Of a stretch of DNA of 64,000 nt, positions 59,388 through 64,000 are shown piece by piece. How positions within the stretch are numbered: the stretch's first letter is position 1; the number at the start of each line of letters is the position of its first letter. Below the pieces are notes generated by a model. The model saw only the letters and a program-made list of their open reading frames with translations. It did not search any database and had not been told where the DNA came from. The position numbers were made by a program, and so were the translations under genes. Origin of the DNA: Goekera deserti. Lineage in GTDB: Bacteria; Actinomycetota; Actinomycetes; Mycobacteriales; Geodermatophilaceae. Location of the stretch: positions 62,001 to 126,000 of the forward strand of contig NZ_JAAGWK010000002.1 of NCBI RefSeq assembly GCF_010685995.1, in the 5' to 3' direction.

Positions 59388-59471
59388 GCGGTCAGCTCGC
59401 TCTCTCCTCGGGGACGCCCGACGGTAGCTGGCGCGGGTGGGGTCGCCCCGGCGCCGGTCGGCCGGGCACCG

Positions 59472-60860
59472 TCAGCGCGCGCCCTCGGCGAGGTTCGCGA
59501 CCTCCTGCTCGATCAGGTCGGCGAGCACGTGCACGTCGCCGATGCTGTCCCGGTCGGCGTTGAGGCCGATGTAGACGCCGCCGTCGTAGCTGGTCAGACC
59601 GATGGCCAGGCCCTGACCCCTGGCCAGCGGCACGACCGGGAAGACCTCGAGCATCCGGGCGCCGGCGGCGTACAGCGGTACCTGGGGCCCGGGCACGTTG
59701 GTGACGACGAGGTTGAACAGCCGGCGGGACAGGTCGCTGGCGGCCCGGGCGGCCAGCGCGTGCAGGGTCGGCGGGGCGAACCCGGACAGCCGCACCAGGT
59801 TCTCCGCGCCGACACCCTGACCGGCCTGGGAGACCGCGCGCATGGCGTAGCTGATCCGGGCCAGCCGCACCCGCGGGTTCGGCTCGCCCACCGGCAGGTC
59901 GACCAGGAAGGAGGAGACCTGGTTGGCGGTCGCGGTCTCCTCCGGCTGCACCGACAGCGGGACGAGCGCCCGCACCGAGGTGGAACCGACGACCGGCTCC
60001 CCGCGGGAGAGCAGCCACTCGCGCAGCGCGCCGGTGACGGTCGCCAGCAGCACGTCGTTGACGGTGCCGCCCTGCGCCTTGCGCACCCGCTTCAGCTGGT
60101 CCAGGTCCGCGCGGGCGATGGCCACCCGCCGCTGCCGGCCGATCGCGGCGTTCAGCGGGCTGACCGGCGCCGGTCGCACCGCGGTCTGCGCCGCCGCCAG
60201 CAGCAGGTTCCCGGCCGCGCCGACCATCCTCCCGGTGGTGGCCCGCACGTCGGTGACGGCACTCCGCGCGGTCTCCAGCACCGCCGAGGGCCGCGCCACG
60301 TACTCCTCGAGCGCCTCCCAGACCAGCGCCAGCGGCCCGGGCGGCCGCCGCGGCCGCCAGTCGTCCGGCTGCCCGGCGGCCGGGTCGGCGGTCGCCTCCA
60401 GGATGACCTGGCCGATGTCGACGGCGGCCAGGCCGTCCACCAGGGCGGGGTGCGTCTTGGTCACCAGTGCGATCCGGTCGTCGGCCAGCCCCTCGACCAG
60501 GTACATCTCCCACAGCGGGCGGCTGCGGTCCAGCGGTCGGGAGACCAGCCGGGACACCAGGTCCAGCAGCTGCTCGTCGGTGCCCGGCCGGGGCAGGCCG
60601 GACCGGCGCACGTGGTAGCCGAGGTCGAAGTCGGGGTCGTCGACCCACGCCGGGTTGGCCAGGTGCCCGGGCACCTCCAGCACCCGCTGGCGGTAGCGCG
60701 GGACCAGCGGCAGCCGCCCGCGCACCAGCTGCAGCAGGCGGTCGTGGTCGAGTCCGCCCGGCGGCGACTGCAGGATGAGGACCCCGCCCACGTGCATGGG
60801 GGTGTCCGGCTCCTCGAGGTAGAGGAAGGATGCATCCAGTGCGGTGAGCCGCTCGACCAC
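59472..60860 (-). CDS. WS/DGAT-family acyltransferase with altered active site
   Basis: The protein has 462 residues and is the full WS/DGAT length: VVERLTALDASFLYLEEPDTP at the N-terminus and NVPGPQVPLYAAGARMLEVF near the C-terminus. The family acylates diacylglycerol or fatty alcohols to make storage lipids. The motif HHxxxDG reads HPALVDG (137-143); the second His, the expected general base, is Pro138. GAGAGGAG precedes the GTG at 60860. Activity is therefore uncertain. Confidence 0.9.
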   Translation of the reverse strand: MVERLTALDASFLYLEEPDTPMHVGGVLILQSPPGGLDHDRLLQLVRGRLPLVPRYRQRVLEVPGHLANPAWVDDPDFDLGYHVRRSGLPRPGTDEQLLDLVSRLVSRPLDRSRPLWEMYLVEGLADDRIALVTKTHPALVDGLAAVDIGQVILEATADPAAGQPDDWRPRRPPGPLALVWEALEEYVARPSAVLETARSAVTDVRATTGRMVGAAGNLLLAAAQTAVRPAPVSPLNAAIGRQRRVAIARADLDQLKRVRKAQGGTVNDVLLATVTGALREWLLSRGEPVVGSTSVRALVPLSVQPEETATANQVSSFLVDLPVGEPNPRVRLARISYAMRAVSQAGQGVGAENLVRLSGFAPPTLHALAARAASDLSRRLFNLVVTNVPGPQVPLYAAGARMLEVFPVVPLARGQGLAIGLTSYDGGVYIGLNADRDSIGDVHVLADLIEQEVANLAEGAR

Positions 60861-60937
60861 GGTTCTCCTCTCGGTCGGAGCCACACCGTACGGCGCGTGG
60901 TCGGACGGCGACAGCGCGGCCGGACGACCCGCTCGGG

Positions 60938-62218
60938 TCAGCCGCGCCCGCGGCGACGGCGGCGCGGCACGTCGGCGCCGGTGAGCTGGGCCGCGAGCGA
61001 CTGCAGGCCCCGGCGCAGCGCTGATCCGGCCGCCACCTCGGCGAGCGTGCGCCCAGCCGCCAGCGCCGCGTCGGCGGCCCGCCGGTCGGCAGGGAGGAAC
61101 GCGGTCACCTCGGTCCCGGCGAACCGGGACAGCGCCTCGGCGATCTCCCGCGGGGCGTCACCGGGCACCGGCCCCCGCCGCACCTGGTTGACCACCAGGA
61201 CCGGGCGGACGTCGGGCAGCACCCCGCGCAGCTCCCCCAGCGCGCGCACGGTGCGCTGCAGGGCGACCGGGTCCGCACCGCTCACGCAGAGCACCGTGTC
61301 GGCGGCCTCGAGCACGGTGAGCGTGGCGCCGTTGCGGCGGGGGGCGGCCGTGTCGAAGGAGAGCTCCTCGTCCTCCTCGATGCAGGACGCGCAGTCGACG
61401 ACGGTCAGCGCGGCCAGCCGGCGTGCCTCGTCCAGCACCACCCCGACCGCCTGCGGGCGCAGCTCGGGCCACCGGTCGGCGCGGGTGAGCCCGGTGAGCA
61501 CCCGGAACTGTGGGGCGACCGCCCACGCCAGCCGGGCCAGGGAGGCGACGTCCAGCGACCCGGCACCGGCCTGCCGCACCGCGGCGGCGATGCCCGGCGA
61601 CTCGTCCAGCAGCCCGAGCAGCTGCGCGACCACGCCGCCGTACACGTCGCCGTCCACGAGCAGCGCGCTCACGCCCAGCCGGGCCGCCTCGTCGGCCAGG
61701 CCCACCGCGACGGTGCTGCGACCCGGGGCACCGGCCGGACCCCACACCGCCACCACGCGGCCCCGGCCCGACGGCCGGTCGGCCGGGTCCGGGGGCACGC
61801 CGAGCGAGGGCAGGGCGGCCCGCGGGTCGCCCACGTCGCGCCCGGCCGGCGCCGGTGCACCGCTGGCCGCCTCGCGCAGCGCCTGCGCGATCAGCTCGGG
61901 GTCGGCGTCGGCCGGCAGCACCCGGGCCACACCGAGCTGGCGCAGCCGGGTCGTGGCCCGCTCGTCACCCGGGTCCACCAGCCCGACGACGGCGACGCCC
62001 GCCTCGGCCAGGCGCGCCACCGTGTCGCCGTCGAGCCGGCGCAGCTCGGCCGACAGCAGCGCGGCCTGGCCCACCCCGGTCGACGCGGCCGCGAGCAGGT
62101 CGGAGACGTCCACGCAGCGGCGGACCACCGTGACCCCGTGGTCGGCCCGGTCCAGCTCGCCGACCAGCTCGGACTCCCAGGCGGCGCCGGTGACGGCGGT
62201 GAAGACCTGCAGTGCCAT
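60938..62218 (-). CDS. CpaE-like ParA/MinD-type ATPase
   Basis: The protein has 426 residues. A receiver-like N-terminal domain (about 1-115) precedes a ParA/MinD domain: GPAGAPGRSTVAVGLADEAA, LLVDGDVYGG, VDCASCIEEDEE and VLVVNQVRRG. The deviant Walker A has Arg where the Lys of GKS/T is expected. This is the CpaE/septum-site group linked to Tad-type pili. The ATG overlaps the stop of the SAF gene (TGATG). Confidence 0.85.
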   Translation of the reverse strand: MALQVFTAVTGAAWESELVGELDRADHGVTVVRRCVDVSDLLAAASTGVGQAALLSAELRRLDGDTVARLAEAGVAVVGLVDPGDERATTRLRQLGVARVLPADADPELIAQALREAASGAPAPAGRDVGDPRAALPSLGVPPDPADRPSGRGRVVAVWGPAGAPGRSTVAVGLADEAARLGVSALLVDGDVYGGVVAQLLGLLDESPGIAAAVRQAGAGSLDVASLARLAWAVAPQFRVLTGLTRADRWPELRPQAVGVVLDEARRLAALTVVDCASCIEEDEELSFDTAAPRRNGATLTVLEAADTVLCVSGADPVALQRTVRALGELRGVLPDVRPVLVVNQVRRGPVPGDAPREIAEALSRFAGTEVTAFLPADRRAADAALAAGRTLAEVAAGSALRRGLQSLAAQLTGADVPRRRRRGRG

Positions 62219-63087
62219 CAGCCGGTGGTGGTGGCCGGCGCGGGGACCCCCGCGGGCACGGTCGGGCTCGGCCCCGCATCCGGCGGGACGGCATCGGTCG
62301 GCACAGCGGCGGTCGGCACAGCGGCATCCGGCACAGCGGCACCCGGCACGGCCGGGGTCGGCACGGCCGGGGGCGGCACGGACCCGGCGGGGGCGGCGAG
62401 CCCACCGCCGGCGGGGGTCTCCACCGAGGTGCGCACGACGACCACCAGGCCGCGCCCGCCCACGGCGGCCAGCACCTCCCCGGCGCGCTCGGCGGGCAGC
62501 GAGACCACCACCTGGATCGTGGTGGTGGCCGAGGAGAGCACGCCGTCCCCGCGGCCGGAGACCGACTGCACGGTGGCCCCGGCGAGCACCAGCGTGACCC
62601 CGCCGTCCGCCGCACCGGTCGCGCCCGTGGCGGCGTCGGCCACGGCGTACACGTCGACGACCTGCCCGCGGGTCAGGCCGGGCGGCGCGAAGCCCGCCTG
62701 TACCGGCAGCGCGAGCTGCACCTCGGTGCTCGCGCCCTCCAGGGCCGACCGTGGGACCAGCTCACCGCTGCGCACCGCGCGCGCCAGCGGACGCCCCTCC
62801 GGGCGGGTGCTGGTGGACAGGTACGCACCGGCGGCGTCGTCCAGCCGCACCGAGACGGCCACCAGGTCGTCGACGGACAGCACCGTGCCCGCGGCCAGGT
62901 CGCCCGCGGCTGCCCAGACCGGCACCGTCGCGTCGGCGGCCGTGACCACCCGGGCACCGACCAGCACCGATCCGAGCACCAGCAGGACGCCCAGCACCAG
63001 GCGCAGGTCGAGCCAGCGGGGCGGCCGGACACGCCGCGGGACGGGACCGCCGAGGTCGCCGGGGTCGTTCGTGCGGGTGGCGCTCAT
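62218..63087 (-). CDS. SAF-domain protein (CpaB/RcpC-like)
   Basis: The protein has 289 residues. One transmembrane helix (LRLVLGVLLVLGSVLVGARVV) precedes a SAF domain (AAGDLAAGTVLSVDDLVAVS, then RSGELVPRSALEG) and a beta domain (VQLALPVQAGFAPPGLTRGQ). The C-terminus is a Pro/Ala repeat (AVPTAAVPTDAVP) that could span the wall. CpaB/RcpC proteins assemble Tad pili. It is coupled to the CpaE-like gene. Confidence 0.85.
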   Translation of the reverse strand: MSATRTNDPGDLGGPVPRRVRPPRWLDLRLVLGVLLVLGSVLVGARVVTAADATVPVWAAAGDLAAGTVLSVDDLVAVSVRLDDAAGAYLSTSTRPEGRPLARAVRSGELVPRSALEGASTEVQLALPVQAGFAPPGLTRGQVVDVYAVADAATGATGAADGGVTLVLAGATVQSVSGRGDGVLSSATTTIQVVVSLPAERAGEVLAAVGGRGLVVVVRTSVETPAGGGLAAPAGSVPPPAVPTPAVPGAAVPDAAVPTAAVPTDAVPPDAGPSPTVPAGVPAPATTTG

Positions 63088-63180
63088 GCGGGGATCACCA
63101 GGGCCTCTCGTCGTCCCACTGCGTGCACTCGGGCGCGGTGGGACGCCGATGATGGCCCACGACGGCGTTGACGCGCATTC

Positions 63181-63211
63181 GCTGTCCACACCTTGGGGTG
63201 TTGTGGACAGC
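63181..63211. promoter_or_regulatory. Inverted repeat gctgtccaca / tgtggacagc
   Basis: Two perfect 10-bp arms are separated by 11 bases (63181-63190, 63202-63211). Each arm contains TGTCCACA, one base from a DnaA-box core. It lies between the divergent SAF and HTH genes, 57 bases before the HTH ATG. Confidence 0.6.
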
Positions 63212-63267
63212 CGCGAACGTGTGCTCCCCTGCTGCCACACTGTCCCGGTCACCCGAACGGAGGAACC

Positions 63268-63522
63268 ATGGCGACGCAGCGCTTCCTGACCCTCGACGAC
63301 GTCGCGGAGATCCTCAACGTGTCCTGGTCGCAGGCCTACGCGCTGGTGCGTCGCAAGGACCTCATCGCCATCCAGATCGGTGGCCGCGGGCAGTGGCGGG
63401 TCGAGGTCGACGAACTCGAACGCTTCATCGCGCAGAAGTACGCCGAGGCCCGCGCGGGCACGGTCGCCGACGAGCCGGTGCCGGCCGACGGTGCCGCCGC
63501 CACCGACAGCGCCATCGGCTGA
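63268..63522 (+). CDS. Excisionase-type helix-turn-helix DNA-binding protein
   Basis: The protein has 84 residues. The winged HTH reads RFLTLDDVAEILNVSWSQAY, then ALVRRKDLIAIQIGGRGQWR, the MerR/excisionase-like fold. It ends with an acidic tail. ACGGAGG lies 6 bases before the ATG. Such proteins are stand-alone regulators in actinobacteria; there is no phage integrase nearby. Confidence 0.87.
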   Translation: MATQRFLTLDDVAEILNVSWSQAYALVRRKDLIAIQIGGRGQWRVEVDELERFIAQKYAEARAGTVADEPVPADGAAATDSAIG

Positions 63523-63546
63523 GCTCCCGCCGCCCCGCCTCGGCGG

Positions 63547-64000
63547 TCACCCCCGTCCGGGGGTGGCGGAGCGGGCGAGCACCACGGCGTCCAGCACCAC
63601 GGCGCGCACCCCGCGCACGGCGTCCCGCCGGCGTGGTTCGTCCAGGTGGTGCTCGGCCAGTTCCACGAAGTCCGCGCCCACCCGGTCCAGGGTGCCGTCG
63701 AGCACCGTGCCGTCGTCGAGGACCACGCTGAGCGGCTGACGGTCCCGGGCCAGTCCCCGCAGCGCCCGACGCAGGTCCAGCCGCCGGCGCACCTCCCCGC
63801 CATCGGCAGGCACCGCCGTGCCCGCGCCGAGCCCGGCCACGGCCCGCACGGCGGACAGCGACACCAGGACCTCCCGGCGCGCGTCGTCGACCACCAGCAG
63901 CCAGTCGACCCCCACCTCGACGAGGGTGCCGCCCACGCTCCCGGCCCCCCGGCAGCCGAGCACCAGCGGCGTGCCGACCGCGCCGCCCAGCCGGTCGCGC
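63547..64000 (-). CDS. Conserved hypothetical protein, 5' end outside the window
   Basis: The frame is open to base 64000; the real start is beyond the window. Two similar beta-rich motifs are visible (GGTLVEVGVDWLLVVDDARR and SVVLDDGTVLDGTLDRVGAD), which look like Sm-like small barrels. I cannot assign a family with confidence. It is convergent with the HTH gene. Confidence 0.65.
   Translation of the reverse strand, partial: RDRLGGAVGTPLVLGCRGAGSVGGTLVEVGVDWLLVVDDARREVLVSLSAVRAVAGLGAGTAVPADGGEVRRRLDLRRALRGLARDRQPLSVVLDDGTVLDGTLDRVGADFVELAEHHLDEPRRRDAVRGVRAVVLDAVVLARSATPGRG

Noticed and set aside
63268-63522. Phage excisionase marking a prophage or integrative element
   Set aside because: No integrase, attachment repeats or phage genes lie nearby, and base composition is unchanged; it looks like a chromosomal regulator.
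1-64000. CRISPR arrays, insertion sequences or prophage
   Set aside because: No regularly spaced repeats with unique spacers, no transposase and no phage genes were seen on either strand.

Overview
The window reads as chromosomal core sequence from a very GC-rich actinobacterium. GTG starts are common, third positions are almost all G or C, and the gene set is actinobacterial: WhiB7, mycoredoxin-1, AdnAB, MoeZ, DUF3107, DUF3152 and WXG100. The non-coding style and the accessory genes suggest a member of the Geodermatophilaceae (Blastococcus, Modestobacter or Geodermatophilus type). That family placement is an inference; the phylum is secure. From memory, the order of roughly 20 genes from about 0.7 to 46.7 kb matches the Mycobacterium tuberculosis block Rv3193c to Rv3212, with insertions.

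Layout. 0-0.7 kb: a GNAT acetyltransferase cut by the window edge and an initiator tRNA. 0.7-10.3 kb: UPF0182 membrane protein, YlbL-type PDZ/Lon protease, DUF2342 protein, YgjP-like metallopeptidase, degenerate ThiF-like protein and ABC1 kinase. 10.4-13.9 kb: a small basic protein, whiB7 with a long attenuator leader, and uvrD2. 13.9-16.8 kb: mycoredoxin, ANTAR protein, degenerate uridine-kinase-like protein and NudC. 16.8-25 kb: a split M16 peptidase pair, DUF2510 protein, Ser/Thr kinase, M20 dipeptidase and an epoxide-hydrolase-like gene followed by a mutated duplicate of its own 3' end. 25-29.9 kb: a four-gene lipoprotein/MacAB-type exporter operon. 30-37.7 kb: adnB, adnA, an alkyltransferase-like protein and a DinB/MDMPI-like protein. 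37.7-46.7 kb: moeZ, a metzincin-like DUF3152 protein, alpha/beta hydrolase, TetR regulator, DUF3107, ferritin-like protein, a DEAD-box helicase with a long 5' leader, and a beta-propeller protein. 46.7-54 kb: hydrolase, MpaB-like oxygenase, PHP phosphatase, PH-domain membrane protein with a 51-residue membrane partner, DUF6758, Nudix, MaoC and an HTTM membrane pair. 54-59 kb: a WXG100 protein divergent from an FHA-FtsK/SpoIIIE translocase, a minimal type VII-like pair. 59-64 kb: DUF6912, a WS/DGAT with an altered active site, a CpaE-like/SAF pair, an excisionase-type HTH protein and a truncated gene at the edge.

Together the genes cover genome maintenance (UvrD2, AdnAB, the alkyltransferase-like damage sensor), redox and antibiotic stress (WhiB7, mycoredoxin, NudC), envelope proteolysis and export (YlbL, UPF0182, MacAB-type operon, T7-like pair), and sulfur/molybdopterin chemistry (MoeZ).

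The most interesting non-coding features are: a whiB7 leader with a 106-codon upstream reading frame and two mutually exclusive hairpins; a family of three interspersed hairpins whose terminal stems co-vary; a nested inverted repeat beside a partial gene duplication; and about ten genes whose -10-like hexamer lies only 6 to 7 bases before the start codon, which implies leaderless transcripts and fixes several starts.
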